Origin: Catalimonadaceae bacterium JC749
GTDB lineage: Bacteria > Bacteroidota > Bacteroidia > Cytophagales > Cyclobacteriaceae
Length of the DNA stretch: 64,000 nt
Reading direction: 5' to 3'
NCBI GenBank assembly: GCA_021730635.1
Contig: JAJNNC010000003.1
Coordinates: 434,001-498,000, forward strand
Numbering within the stretch: position 1 is the stretch's first letter; each line of letters begins with the position of its first letter. A model generated the notes under the pieces. That model saw only the letters and a list, made by a program, of their open reading frames with translations, was not told the origin of the DNA and did not search any database. Below, piece by piece: positions 51,926-61,781 of this stretch. The position numbers and the translations under genes are program-made.

Positions 51926-54226
51926 TTATTTGCTTTTTTCGCTATAACTTTCCAGGCGGGAAGCCGCTTCGTTATCCACAAACCAGTGTACTTCACCATC
52001 TTCCGGCTTGATGAGTTGGGCCGGATATTGATCGGGTAGGTATTCATCCTCCAACACATGATACAGTGCATCCGCTTTATCCTTTCCATAGGCTAAAAAG
52101 GCAATGCAGGCAGCCTGGTTGATCAGCTGTGGCGTCAGGGTAATACGATAGGTATCCAGCTTAGGCACAAACACTTCCTTCACCCAGGTCATTCTTTTTT
52201 CTGAAAGCTGCACCCCCGGGAAAATAGAAGCCGTATGCGCATCAGCCCCTAGCCCCAGCAAAATTAAATCAAACTTAGGAGATCTTCCTCTGAAAAAATC
52301 CTGCAAGATTTCTTCATACTGCAAGGCTGCAATATCCGGTCGGATGGCACCATTCATGGGAAAGATCTGATTTTTAGGAACAGGCAAGGTGTCCAGCATA
52401 GTCTGATGAGCCATACCCGCATTGCTTTCCGAATTCGACAGAGGAACTGTCCGCTCATCGCCCCAGAAGATGTATACTTTTTTCCAATTTACTGCCGTCA
52501 CAAAAGGTCTTTGCGTCAGCAGTTTGTATAAATTTTTAGAAGAGCTTCCTCCGGACAAAGCCACGACAAACCGGCCTTCCTTTTCAATGGCTTCGTGGCT
52601 CTTCTGTACAAACAGCTCGGCGGCACTATAGCTGAGATCCTGCGTGTTTTCATAGACATGCAAATTGATCACACCCCGTTTGGTCTGATCGGGCCTGTCT
52701 TTGATCACCGTTTCTTTTGCGTTGGTAGCGGGCGGATTAATCCAGCTATGTCCCCCCTTTTCCAGCAAGCGATCGGCTTCCTCTGGCCCCCAGGTACCTG
52801 AAGCATAGCTGGGATACTTTTCTATAGGCTTTTTCTCCCAGGCTTCCAGAATAGGCATAATCACTTCCCAGGCAGCTTCTACCTGATCACTGCGCATAAA
52901 AAGGGCAGTGTTGCCGGAGATAGCATCCAGCAGTAAGGCTTCGTAGGCTTCCGGGGCCTGTGCATCGTAGGCCTGTTGATAATCAAAAATCATATCGACC
53001 GGGTTGACAATCTGGCTCATGCCTGGCCGCTTGGCCTGGAACCGAATCCGGATACCCATTTCCGGTTGTATGTTGATGATAATACGGTTCGCTTCCTGGT
53101 CTGAATTGCCACTGATCAGGAAAGCACGGTGGGGAGCTGGACGAAGCTGAATGGTAATGACCGACGTCTTATCAGCCATACGTTTCCCGGTTCTCACGTA
53201 AAAGGGAATATCCTGCCAGCGCCAGGTGTCAACATAGAATTTAATAGCTGTATAGGTTTCCGTATTGGAATCTTGCGCCACATCTTCTTCCTCCCGGTAC
53301 CCTGCCACTTCTTCTCCCTTGATCCAACCGGAGCCATACTGCCCCCGCACGGCATATTCCTCCACTTCATCGGGCCGGTAGCGACGCATGGCTTTTAGCA
53401 CATCCACTTTTTTATTGCGGATCTCATTGGCATCGGTAGAGATGGGCGGCTCCATAGCAATCATAGATAACAGTTGCAGCACGTGGTTTTGCACCATATC
53501 CCGTAAGGCACCTGAGTGATCGTAATAGCTTCCTCTCCCTTCCATACCCACTGTTTCGGCCACGGTAATCTGGACATGGTCGATATAGTTCCGGTTCCAG
53601 AGGGGTTCAAACAACGCATTGGTAAAACGGAAGGTGAGAATATTCTGCACCGTTTCTTTACCCAGGTAATGATCGATGCGGAAAATTTGCTGTTCGTCGA
53701 AAATGGTAGACAGCAACCGGTTCAGATCGTGGGCACTTTTCAGATCATGACCAAATGGTTTTTCAATGATAATGCGAGAACGTTTGATGTCTTCACATAC
53801 CTGTGATTTTCCCAGGTTTACCGCAATGGACTCAAACAGGGTGGGAGCCACAGACAGATAAAACAGGCGATTGGATTTAGCACGCCATTCTTCCTCCAGG
53901 GCTTCAATTTTACGACCTATTTCCTGAAAGGATGCTATCTCTTTCACATTGGCCACATAGTAATAAATGTGCTGTGCAAAAGCATCCCAGGCTTCTGTAT
54001 CCACTTCTCGCCGGGAAAACTCATCCACACTTTCTCGCATGAGTTTTCGAAAATCCTCATCACTATAGTCTGTACGCCCGGTACCGATGATGGCAAAATC
54101 ATCGGGCAGATATTTATCCACAAACAGGTTGTATAAGGCAGGCGTCAATTTTCTTTTGTTAAGGTCGCCACTCCCTCCAAAAATAACAATAACGGTAGGT
54201 TCCTTACTCAGATCTTTGCCAAACAT
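51926..54226 (-). CDS. zwf-pgl: Fused glucose-6-phosphate dehydrogenase / 6-phosphogluconolactonase
   Basis: A 766-residue bifunctional enzyme covering the first two steps of the oxidative pentose-phosphate pathway: NADP+-dependent oxidation of glucose 6-phosphate, then lactone hydrolysis. Residues 1-about 499 are G6[20 protein letters not shown] (cofactor), [15 protein letters not shown], and the active-site [14 protein letters not shown] (about 183-196). A 15-20 residue linker (about 500-517) leads to a DevB-type 6[30 protein letters not shown], and [15 protein letters not shown]. The reading frame is continuous, with no stop between domains. It is the last gene of the tkt-rpiB-gnd operon. 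A fused form is unusual; most bacteria have two genes. Confidence 0.95.
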   Translation of the reverse strand: MFGKDLSKEPTVIVIFGGSGDLNKRKLTPALYNLFVDKYLPDDFAIIGTGRTDYSDEDFRKLMRESVDEFSRREVDTEAWDAFAQHIYYYVANVKEIASFQEIGRKIEALEEEWRAKSNRLFYLSVAPTLFESIAVNLGKSQVCEDIKRSRIIIEKPFGHDLKSAHDLNRLLSTIFDEQQIFRIDHYLGKETVQNILTFRFTNALFEPLWNRNYIDHVQITVAETVGMEGRGSYYDHSGALRDMVQNHVLQLLSMIAMEPPISTDANEIRNKKVDVLKAMRRYRPDEVEEYAVRGQYGSGWIKGEEVAGYREEEDVAQDSNTETYTAIKFYVDTWRWQDIPFYVRTGKRMADKTSVITIQLRPAPHRAFLISGNSDQEANRIIINIQPEMGIRIRFQAKRPGMSQIVNPVDMIFDYQQAYDAQAPEAYEALLLDAISGNTALFMRSDQVEAAWEVIMPILEAWEKKPIEKYPSYASGTWGPEEADRLLEKGGHSWINPPATNAKETVIKDRPDQTKRGVINLHVYENTQDLSYSAAELFVQKSHEAIEKEGRFVVALSGGSSSKNLYKLLTQRPFVTAVNWKKVYIFWGDERTVPLSNSESNAGMAHQTMLDTLPVPKNQIFPMNGAIRPDIAALQYEEILQDFFRGRSPKFDLILLGLGADAHTASIFPGVQLSEKRMTWVKEVFVPKLDTYRITLTPQLINQAACIAFLAYGKDKADALYHVLEDEYLPDQYPAQLIKPEDGEVHWFVDNEAASRLESYSEKSK

Positions 54227-54312
54227 AAGGGTTACTAGTTTCTGGTGAACAATGATTTTTAGGGGTGTCTGTACTCTTCACAAGGATGAATACGCACACA
54301 CAGCTGTATACG

Positions 54313-55731
54313 TTATGCATTCCATTCGGTATGGAATACACCTTCTTTATCAATGCGCTCGTACGTATGCGCACCAAAGAAGTCGCGCTGCGCCTGGGTT
54401 AAGTTAGAAGGCAGTCTTTCGCTGCGATAAGCATCAAAATAATGAATGGCAGACGTCAGACCAGCAATAGGAACGCCCTGTTGTAAGCTCATTTTGCCGA
54501 TCTCCACAGCGTCCAGGTGCTGCTGCAGTAAAACTTTGGCCAGGTGATCATCCATCATCAGGTTAGGCAGCTTTGGCTGATGCTTGTAGGCTACCATGAT
54601 ATCTTCCAGCAAACGCGCCCGTATGATGCACCCCCCCCGCCATATTTTAGCCACTTCTGCCAGATCAATGCCATAGTTAAACTCCTTGGAAGCTTCCTGT
54701 AGCAAGGCCATACCCTGCGCATAGGTAATGATGATGGCAAAATGCAAGGCATTCCGGAGTTCTCCTTCCAGAAATTGTTTATCCTCTTCCCCATTATCTA
54801 CCTGACTGTTTTCCAATACCCTGGCAGCTTCTTTGCGCTGCTGTTTCAAGGCGGAGATAAAGCGCATGGAAACGGCCACATCAATGGTAGGAATGGGCAC
54901 CCCCAGATCCATAGCAGATTGGGAAGTCCATTTGCCGGTACCTTTCTGCTTGGCACTATCCAGTATCTTATCGACCAGGAAACCCTCTCCCCCTTCCCTA
55001 TCCGGTTGCTTGAAAATTTCAGCCGTGATCTCCATCAGAAAAGACTGCAATTCTCCCTCGTTCCAGGCTTGAAAGGCGCGCTGTATTTCCTGATTGTCCA
55101 GCTGCATCCCTCTTTTCATCAGGTCATAAGCTTCGGCAATCAGCTGCATAATGCCATATTCTATGCCATTGTGTACCATCTTCACATAATGGCCTGCGGA
55201 GCCTGTACCCAGGTAAGTGACACAGGGCTCGTCCTGCACTTTAGCCGCAGCCGCTTCCAGAATAGGACGCACAATCTCATAGGCTTCTTTATTGCCACCG
55301 GGCATCAGGCTGGGACCGAAACGCGCTCCCTTTTCTCCACCTGAAACTCCGATACCCAGGAAGTGAATATTTTTTTCTGTCAACCTCTTCATCCGGCGGT
55401 CGGTATCCACAAAGTGAGAGTTGCCTCCATCCATGATCAGATCGCCTGCATTTAGATGAGGCAGGAGTTCTTCAATCACGGCATCTACCGGGCCGCCGGC
55501 AGGCACCAGCATCATTATTTTTTTAGGAGATGACAAATGCGCCAGAAAATCATCCAGGGTGGTAAACCCTTTCACAGAACGTTCTTCTCCTTCCTTTTCA
55601 AGGGCTGAAGTTTTATCAGGATTGGTATCGTATCCTGCCACTGAAAAACCATGATCGGCAATATTTAATAAAAAGTTTCTTCCCATCACGCCCAGTCCGA
55701 TCATTCCAAAATCATACTGTGTTTTTTCCAT
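54313..55731 (-). CDS. gnd: 6-phosphogluconate dehydrogenase (decarboxylating)
   Basis: A 472-residue enzyme producing ribulose 5-phosphate, CO2 and NADPH. The NADP fold begins MIGLGVMGRNFLLNIADHGF, followed by AGYDTNPDKT, MLVPAGGPVDAVI, FLGIGVSGGEKGARFGPSLM (substrate and catalytic loop) and VHNGIEYGIMQLIAEAYDLM with the catalytic Lys/Glu. Length equals E. coli Gnd. It lies between rpiB and the fused zwf-pgl gene. The gap to rpiB contains an 8-base tandem array of the composite-repeat type. Confidence 0.98.
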   Translation of the reverse strand: MEKTQYDFGMIGLGVMGRNFLLNIADHGFSVAGYDTNPDKTSALEKEGEERSVKGFTTLDDFLAHLSSPKKIMMLVPAGGPVDAVIEELLPHLNAGDLIMDGGNSHFVDTDRRMKRLTEKNIHFLGIGVSGGEKGARFGPSLMPGGNKEAYEIVRPILEAAAAKVQDEPCVTYLGTGSAGHYVKMVHNGIEYGIMQLIAEAYDLMKRGMQLDNQEIQRAFQAWNEGELQSFLMEITAEIFKQPDREGGEGFLVDKILDSAKQKGTGKWTSQSAMDLGVPIPTIDVAVSMRFISALKQQRKEAARVLENSQVDNGEEDKQFLEGELRNALHFAIIITYAQGMALLQEASKEFNYGIDLAEVAKIWRGGCIIRARLLEDIMVAYKHQPKLPNLMMDDHLAKVLLQQHLDAVEIGKMSLQQGVPIAGLTSAIHYFDAYRSERLPSNLTQAQRDFFGAHTYERIDKEGVFHTEWNA

Positions 55732-55754
55732 TTGAAAAAATATAGGTTAGGTGG

Positions 55755-55816
55755 TTCATGGAGTGAATGACTGAATGAGTGAATGACTGGATCATTTCAT
55801 CCACTCACTGAATCAT
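55755..55816 (-). repeat. 8-base tandem array between rpiB and gnd (repeat family, copy 3)
   Basis: On the minus strand (gnd sense) it reads TCATTCAC TCATTCAG TCATTCAC and further degenerate units. These match the TCCTTCAR octamers of the composites at 36484-36636 and 58510-58725 except for A for C at position 3. The 7-base array and linker are absent here. It begins at the rpiB stop and ends about 25 bases before the gnd ATG. Confidence 0.65.
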
Positions 55817-56281
55817 TTATCCTTTTGAGAAATTTTGCTGTTCCAGGGCTTTTACCTTTCCGAGTCGTCTTTCATGTCTTTCTTCGCCCGTATATTTTGC
55901 CTTCAGAAAAGCTTGTACCAGTTCCTGAATGTACACATCGCCCAGTACCCGAGAGCCTACACACAGCACATTCATATCATCGTGTTCTACACCCTGGTGT
56001 GCCGAATAAGTTTCACAGATCAGGGCAGCCCGTACGCCGGGCACTTTATTGGCCACAATAGAGGCGCCCACACCACTGCCACAAATAGCAATGCCACGCT
56101 CAATGTCTCCTTTGGCCACAGCTTGTGCCAAGGGTGTTACAAAATCAGGATAATCATCCAGGCTGTCATACGTTTCTGCCCCGAAGTCCACCACGGAGAA
56201 ACCTTCCATAGCATTCAGCATAGTGATGAGCTTCTCCTTTTGGTAGAAACCTCCGTGATCGGCAGCGATGCCTACTTTCAT
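55817..56281 (-). CDS. rpiB: Ribose 5-phosphate isomerase B
   Basis: A 154-residue enzyme that interconverts ribulose 5-phosphate and ribose 5-phosphate. The family motifs MKVGIAADHGGFYQKEKLIT, VVDFGAETYDSLDDYPDFV, IAICGSGVGASIVANKVPGV (CGSGxG active site with Cys) and HDDMNVLCVGSRVLG are complete. It starts four bases after the tkt stop, so it is in the same operon. It is the non-homologous alternative to RpiA. Confidence 0.96.
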   Translation of the reverse strand: MKVGIAADHGGFYQKEKLITMLNAMEGFSVVDFGAETYDSLDDYPDFVTPLAQAVAKGDIERGIAICGSGVGASIVANKVPGVRAALICETYSAHQGVEHDDMNVLCVGSRVLGDVYIQELVQAFLKAKYTGEERHERRLGKVKALEQQNFSKG

Positions 56282-56285
56282 AACA

Positions 56286-58304
56286 TTAAGCAATAGGTTT
56301 GTCTAATACCTGCTTGGCATGTTTGACAAGATTATCTACTGTAAAGCCAAACTCTTTCATCAGTTCGTTTGCAGGTGCCGACTCTCCGAAAGTATCTATA
56401 CCTATGATAGCACCTTCATCGGTAACGTATTTATACCAACCCATTGTAGCACCCGCCTCTATGGCTACCCGCTTTTTAAGCTCAGGAGGAAAGACGCTCC
56501 TTTTGTAAGCTTCATTCTGTTTCTCAAACAGCTCCCAGCTAGGCATACTAACTACCCGTGCCTGTATACCCTCTCCTTTGAGATGCTCATAGGCTGCCAA
56601 AGCAATCTGTACTTCCGAGCCACTGGCAATGAGGATAACCTGCGGATTGTTATCATCGGCATCGCGCAAAACATAAGCGCCTTTTTCCAGGTTCTCAGGC
56701 CCTTGGCCTTTTGAATAATCAATGATGGGCAAATTCTGACGAGTTAGCACGAGTAACACGGGACCATCTTTGTGTTCCATGGTTACCCGCCAGGCCTGCA
56801 CGGTTTCGTTGGCATCAGCCGGCCGGATGGTTGTCACATTTGGAATCACCCGGAGCGACATCAGATGCTCGATAGGCTGGTGCGTGGTACCATCTTCTCC
56901 CAGGCCAATACTGTCGTGTGTATAGACAAAAATAGACCGCAGTTTCATGATCGCAGCCAAGCGAATGGTGGGTCGCATATAATCAGAGAAGATCAGGAAA
57001 GTAGCACCATAACCAATCATGCCTTCTGTCACACAGATACCATTCACAATGGCGCCCATAGCATGTTCACGCACCCCATAATGCAGATTACGACCATCAA
57101 AATGCTCAGCGGAGAAGCTCTTGGCATCATTGATTTCCGTGTTGGTAGAAGGTGCCAGATCGGCCGCACCACCAATCATAGTCGGGAAAAAAGGAGCAAT
57201 AGCATTGATCGCTTTGGCAGAAGCTTTACGGGTAGCGATACTGCTGTCGCCGGGTTTATACACCGGTAGCTTTTGCTTCCATCCTTCCGGCATGTTATTA
57301 TGACGGAAAAGCTCATACTCTTTGGCTAAATCAGTATGCTTTTCTTTATACGATTGATACAACTGATTCCATTGATCCTGCTTTTCTTTGCCTTTCTTGA
57401 CAAGGCTGCCATAGAACTCTTTTACCTCATCTGGCACATAGAATTTTTTCTCAGGATCCCAACCTAAGTTTTCTTTGGTTTTCCTCACTTCATCCTCTCC
57501 CAGTGGAGAGCCATGGGCACCCGCCGTATCCACCTTGTTAGGGCTACCAAAGGCAATATGTGTTCTTATTTTGATGATAGAAGGTTTATCTGTAACGCCT
57601 ATCGCTTTCTTAATTGCTTTATCAATAGCTTCAACATCATTGCCATCTTCTACCACCTGCACATGCCAGCCAAAGCCTGTAAAACGATCTTCTATTTCTT
57701 CAGAGAAAGTAATTTCCGTATCTCCTTCAATAGAAATATGGTTATCATCATAGAGATAAATCAGATTGCCCAGCTGATGGTGACCGGCAAAAGAAGCCGA
57801 TTCTGAAGAGATACCTTCCATGAGGTCCCCATCACTGCAAATCGCAAAAATCCGATAATCAAAAATATTATAATTGGCTCGGTTATAGCGAGCTGCCAGA
57901 TACTTTTGAGCAACGGCCATACCTACGCCATTGGCAAACCCCTGCCCCAGGGGCCCTGTCGTAATTTCTATCCCTGGTGTTAAGCCGTATTCGGGGTGAC
58001 CAGGGGTAATGCTGTGCAGTTGACGGAAGTTTTTTAGATCGTCCATGGTGACAGCATACCCTGCCAGGTGTAGCAAGCTGTACTGCAACATACAGCCATG
58101 ACCGGCAGAGAGAATAAATCGATCTCGATTAGCCCAGGCAGGATCTTTAGGGTTGAAGTTCATGTATCGGGTCCACAGCACATGGGCCATAGGAGCAGCA
58201 CCCATCGGCATCCCCGGGTGTCCTGAATCAGCTTTTTGTACAGCATCGGCACTGAGTAGTCGGATCGTATTGATGCACAATTCGTCGAGATTTTGGTTAG
58301 GCAT
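56286..58304 (-). CDS. tkt: Transketolase
   Basis: A 672-residue thiamine-diphosphate enzyme of the non-oxidative pentose-phosphate pathway. N-terminal cofactor motifs: KADSGHPGMPMGAAPMAHVL, TGPLGQGFANGVGMAVAQK, and ICSDGDLMEGISSESASFAG then LYDDNHISIEGDTE, with the GDG-N metal site. The pyrimidine domain has HYGVREHAMGAIVNGI (conserved Glu). Length matches E. coli TktA. It is the first gene of the operon tkt-rpiB-gnd-zwf/pgl; about 500 bases upstream are non-coding and include a composite repeat. Confidence 0.98.
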   Translation of the reverse strand: MPNQNLDELCINTIRLLSADAVQKADSGHPGMPMGAAPMAHVLWTRYMNFNPKDPAWANRDRFILSAGHGCMLQYSLLHLAGYAVTMDDLKNFRQLHSITPGHPEYGLTPGIEITTGPLGQGFANGVGMAVAQKYLAARYNRANYNIFDYRIFAICSDGDLMEGISSESASFAGHHQLGNLIYLYDDNHISIEGDTEITFSEEIEDRFTGFGWHVQVVEDGNDVEAIDKAIKKAIGVTDKPSIIKIRTHIAFGSPNKVDTAGAHGSPLGEDEVRKTKENLGWDPEKKFYVPDEVKEFYGSLVKKGKEKQDQWNQLYQSYKEKHTDLAKEYELFRHNNMPEGWKQKLPVYKPGDSSIATRKASAKAINAIAPFFPTMIGGAADLAPSTNTEINDAKSFSAEHFDGRNLHYGVREHAMGAIVNGICVTEGMIGYGATFLIFSDYMRPTIRLAAIMKLRSIFVYTHDSIGLGEDGTTHQPIEHLMSLRVIPNVTTIRPADANETVQAWRVTMEHKDGPVLLVLTRQNLPIIDYSKGQGPENLEKGAYVLRDADDNNPQVILIASGSEVQIALAAYEHLKGEGIQARVVSMPSWELFEKQNEAYKRSVFPPELKKRVAIEAGATMGWYKYVTDEGAIIGIDTFGESAPANELMKEFGFTVDNLVKHAKQVLDKPIA

Positions 58305-58509
58305 GAGTGAATTCTTTAACGTGAAAAAAATAGTTATGCAAATATTAGCGAAATAGCAGCGTTTTTTGTTGGTCTCAGAACCACTGACAATATTAGTTAA
58401 TTTAAAAATAAATCTAACAGGGATTTGTTTTAAAAAAACAGGCTGCTTGTACTTACACAGGATAACAGCGTTATATACGTTTTTTCAACAGCATCGTTGT
58501 AGACTGATA

Positions 58510-58725
58510 AAATGGGAGAAGGGTTGAAGGACTGAAGGATTGATGGATTGATGAATTGAAGGACTAAAGGACTGAAGGATTGAAGGACTGATGGATTGAA
58601 GGATTTATGTTACGTTTATGTTACACAAAACTATCAACTTAAAACTATAAACTCAAAACGCTCAACACAAAACTAAAAATTCTAAACAAAGAACTCAGAA
58701 CCTAGAACTAATAACTAAGAATACT
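58510..58725 (-). repeat. Dispersed composite repeat, copy 2
   Basis: On the minus strand the element reads a 7-base array (TAGTTCT AGGTTCT GAGTTCT ... TAGTTTT AAGTTGA TAGTTTT, about 58725-58630), a linker GTGTAACATAAACGTAACAT, and then ten or more 8-base units (TCCTTCAA TCCATCAG TCCTTCAA TCCTTCAG TCCTTTAG ..., about 58603-58520). It lies 200 bases before the tkt start and in tkt sense orientation. The flanking 58305-58509 and 58726-58814 show no gene. Confidence 0.87.
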
Positions 58726-58814
58726 ACATCATTTTAGCTACACCAGAACATAGATTTTTCTTTCATCTTAACCGAATTTTTTTAAATTTTGTAAAGTACC
58801 AAACCTTGGCTTGT

Positions 58815-60005
58815 ATGAAAACAACAACCTACTTTTTCCTATGCTTTATTTTTATTTTTTTGGCTTGCAACCCGGCAGAGAAGCAAAATGAAGGAGAAGC
58901 TTCTTATACTGTTTCAGCCACTTCGGAAACTACTCCAGGGCGGTTGATCCATGCCGAAGACGTACAGACACTAACGATTGGAAGTAAGGCCCCTGATTTT
59001 ACTCTCCCAGGCGTAGACGACAAAGAATACAGTTTAGAGGATTTTAACGACGCTGAAGTACTGGCTATTCTTTTTACCTGCAACCACTGCCCTACTGCCC
59101 AGGCTTATGAAGATCGTATCATCCAACTGGCGAAAGATTATCAAAGCAAGGGAGTGGCTATCGTCGCAGTTTCCCCTAACGATCCGCTAGCCGTCCGACT
59201 GGATGAGCTAGGGTATACAGACATGAACGATACCTTTGCCGAAATGAAAGCAAGGGCCCAGGAAAAAAACTTTCCTTTTCCTTATCTGTATGATGGCGCT
59301 ACCCAAAGTATGTCAGCCGATTATGGCCCAATAGCAACTCCACACGCTTTTGTTTTTGATAAAGACCGTACCTTGCAGTATATAGGACGGATAGACGAAA
59401 ACGAAAAACCAGGCACTGGAAATGCCGAAGATTTGCGGGCCGCACTGGATGCTTTACTGGCCGGAGAAGCCGTGCCTACGCCTACTACCAAAACCTTTGG
59501 CTGCTCTGTCAAGTGGTCCGGGAAACGGAAAGATGCTGAGGAAACCAGAAAAAGATGGGAAGAGGAAGCAGCCAGCGTGGAAATGATCGACACAGAAGGT
59601 ATCCAGCAACTGATAAAAAATGATTCGGAAAACCTCCGTCTGATCAACGTATGGGCTACCTGGTGTGGTCCCTGCATCACAGAGTTTCCTGATTTTGTAG
59701 ACATCAGCCGGATGTACGGAGGCAGGGAGTTTGAACTCATTACCATCAGTGCCGACACACCGGACAAACAAGATAAAGTGCTGGATTTTCTCAACAAAAA
59801 AAATGCGGCGGCTTCTACGAACTATCTGTTTTCCAAAGTTGATAAATATGCGCTCATTGAAGCCATCGATCCGGATTGGCAAGGGGCTTTGCCTTATACT
59901 TTGCTGATCAAACCCGGAGGAGAAAAAGTGTATGCGCAACAGGGCACCATCGATCCGCTGAAGATGAAACAACAGATCGTAGCACAGCTAGGACGGTATT
60001 ACTAG
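58815..60005 (+). CDS. Double-domain redoxin lipoprotein (peroxiredoxin-like + TlpA-like)
   Basis: 396 residues from MKTTTYFFLCFIFIFLAC (lipobox Cys 18). Domain one (about 50-230) is a redoxin fold with TLTIGSKAPDFTLPGVDDKE and the active site FTCNHCPTA (Cys 89, Cys 92), ending in the conserved TFGCSVKW. Domain two (about 255-396) is TlpA/thioredoxin-like with NVWATWCGPCITEFP (Cys 284, Cys 287). Both thiol pairs are present, so the protein probably passes electrons between two redox sites outside the cytoplasm. An in-frame TTG at 58806 would add three residues. Confidence 0.92.
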   Translation: MKTTTYFFLCFIFIFLACNPAEKQNEGEASYTVSATSETTPGRLIHAEDVQTLTIGSKAPDFTLPGVDDKEYSLEDFNDAEVLAILFTCNHCPTAQAYEDRIIQLAKDYQSKGVAIVAVSPNDPLAVRLDELGYTDMNDTFAEMKARAQEKNFPFPYLYDGATQSMSADYGPIATPHAFVFDKDRTLQYIGRIDENEKPGTGNAEDLRAALDALLAGEAVPTPTTKTFGCSVKWSGKRKDAEETRKRWEEEAASVEMIDTEGIQQLIKNDSENLRLINVWATWCGPCITEFPDFVDISRMYGGREFELITISADTPDKQDKVLDFLNKKNAAASTNYLFSKVDKYALIEAIDPDWQGALPYTLLIKPGGEKVYAQQGTIDPLKMKQQIVAQLGRYY

Positions 60006-60152
60006 CAGCGTAGCGTTATTTAGTAGGCTGTCGGGATCATCCATAAGAAAACCCGCAGTCAGGTTGATATTGATTATTTCTTGAAGTAGCGCCGATGGGA
60101 TGTCGGGGACAGAGGATGGTTGTTTTCCGCCCTACTTCTTTCCTCCTATTCC

Positions 60153-61478
60153 CTAGGCCATTTTCGTATTCACTGTGGTGTTCGTGAGGTCTTTTTCACT
60201 GAGTGTCTCATCGCTGATGGCCATAGGGTTTTCTTTACTGGCCTGCATTTGATCCTGCATCACATACCGGTGGATGACATACATCAGAGCAACCGTCACC
60301 AGCATGGCCGCTACTACCACATAGCCTAAAACTTCATAATTCCGGAGTACACCACTGCTGGTTTGTACCACAATCATACCGGCGATAGTAGAAGCAACAC
60401 CTCCTGAAATCTGTTGTACCGAAGAATTCACACCCATAAATGCCCCTCTGTCCTGTGGCCTGGGAACCGCTGTCATCAGGGCTGAACCTGCGATGATGCG
60501 GGAGGAAACGCCGATGAACATCACTACATTGATACTAATGACCAGCCACAAGGGTGTAATACCCAGACGGGTGTAAATCAGCACGACCAAAATAGAGATG
60601 GCTGTACCGATGCAGAACACTTTATACTTTCCTATCTTATCGCTTAGTTTACCAGCCAGCGGACCTGCTATCATAGAAAAGATCCCTGTCACCATATACA
60701 CCATAGGCAACTCCTCCAGGGTAATCCCCAGATTGTACACACTAAAAGCACTTGCAAAAGGCATCAGCATAAACCCTCCAGTAGCCAGTAAGGTAGTGGC
60801 CGCAAAGGCTTTGAGGTATCTGGATTGAGACACTGTTTTCTGCAAATGCCGCAAGGCATGATAGTCAGTCTGCAAAGCCAGGTGCGCATCTATAGGGCGC
60901 ATATACAGTATAATGGCTAAGCCAACAAGCAGGCTAAGACCAGCAATCATAAGAAACGGTGAATGCCATCCCCAGTGGTTGGCCAGATACAACCCTAAGG
61001 GAATCCCCATGACCTGACTGCTGGCAAAAGCCATTTGTACAAAACCCATCACCCGACCTCTTACTTCCAGACGAAACAAATCGGTGATTATGGCAAAGGT
61101 GATAGAACTGATAACACCTCCAAACAAGCCGGTCACAATTCTGGCGATGAGCAGAAAGTGATAGTCGGGGGCAATGCCACACAAAACAGTGCCTATGATA
61201 AAGCCTGCATAAAAGAAAAGCAGGAGTTTCTTCCGGTCAAACTTATCCGCAAACCCAGCCGCCAGCAGCCCAGATATACCAGCACTAAACGCATAAGCCG
61301 ATACAACCAACCCAAACTGAGAAGTGGTGATTTGCAACTCTTCCAGCAACTGTGCTCCCAGGGGCGATAATACCATAAAATCCAGTACAACAGAAAACTG
61401 AAGGATGGCCAGCAGCGCAATGATAAAAACCTGATAAGGGGTAAATACGCTTTTTGTGGTTGATGATACTTTCGACAT
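60153..61478 (-). CDS. Major facilitator superfamily transporter
   Basis: A 441-residue inner-membrane transporter of 12 helices. The drug:H+ antiporter pattern is seen: GISGLLAAGFADKFDRKKLL (motif A between helices 2 and 3), ARIVTGLFGGVISSITFAII (motif B with the Arg), and GPLAGKLSDKIGKYKV (motif A-like in the second half). The N-terminal arm and hydrophilic C-terminus are cytoplasmic. It lies 17 bases after the HMA-like gene and follows a tetR on the same strand, so it is a candidate drug-export pump under TetR control. Confidence 0.93.
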   Translation of the reverse strand: MSKVSSTTKSVFTPYQVFIIALLAILQFSVVLDFMVLSPLGAQLLEELQITTSQFGLVVSAYAFSAGISGLLAAGFADKFDRKKLLLFFYAGFIIGTVLCGIAPDYHFLLIARIVTGLFGGVISSITFAIITDLFRLEVRGRVMGFVQMAFASSQVMGIPLGLYLANHWGWHSPFLMIAGLSLLVGLAIILYMRPIDAHLALQTDYHALRHLQKTVSQSRYLKAFAATTLLATGGFMLMPFASAFSVYNLGITLEELPMVYMVTGIFSMIAGPLAGKLSDKIGKYKVFCIGTAISILVVLIYTRLGITPLWLVISINVVMFIGVSSRIIAGSALMTAVPRPQDRGAFMGVNSSVQQISGGVASTIAGMIVVQTSSGVLRNYEVLGYVVVAAMLVTVALMYVIHRYVMQDQMQASKENPMAISDETLSEKDLTNTTVNTKMA

Positions 61479-61495
61479 TTGTTTTTCAATTAATA

Positions 61496-61753
61496 TTAAT
61501 CAGGGAGTTCTTCGCAGTAGTAACCTGCCTGGCGCATCAGTCGAATCACTGCCAAAGGATGCAAATGATGAGATTCAATCCGCAATACCTTGTCAACATC
61601 ATCCCGATCTACATTCCACGCCTTGATTCTGGGCTCTTTTGACAGCACCGTCCCCACTTTTTTCAGATCGTATTCACTACCAATGTTGGTCTTGAAAACA
61701 AGTATTTCTATGAAGACAAGGTTGGGTTGATAAGTGTCGGTCGTCGGATACAT
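61496..61753 (-). CDS. HMA-like small protein lacking the CxxC
   Basis: An 85-residue protein with a ferredoxin-like fold pattern: FIEILVFKTNIGSEYDLKKV, GTVLSKEPRIKAWNVDRDD, VDKVLRIESHHLHPLAVIRL, MRQAGYYCEELPD. This matches heavy-metal-associated-domain geometry, ending in the usual GYxxE. The CxxC that binds copper is replaced by TNIG. A single Cys remains near the end, so classic metal transfer is unlikely; it could be a partner or sensor of the MFS pump. It lies between tetR and the MFS gene with small gaps on both sides. Confidence 0.8.
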   Translation of the reverse strand: MYPTTDTYQPNLVFIEILVFKTNIGSEYDLKKVGTVLSKEPRIKAWNVDRDDVDKVLRIESHHLHPLAVIRLMRQAGYYCEELPD

Positions 61754-61781
61754 AGGTTATCAGGATTTATAGTATAAAAGA

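Noticed and set aside
60006-60152. Possible transposase remnant between the redoxin and MFS genes
   Set aside because: No readable frame, terminal repeat or target duplication could be found.
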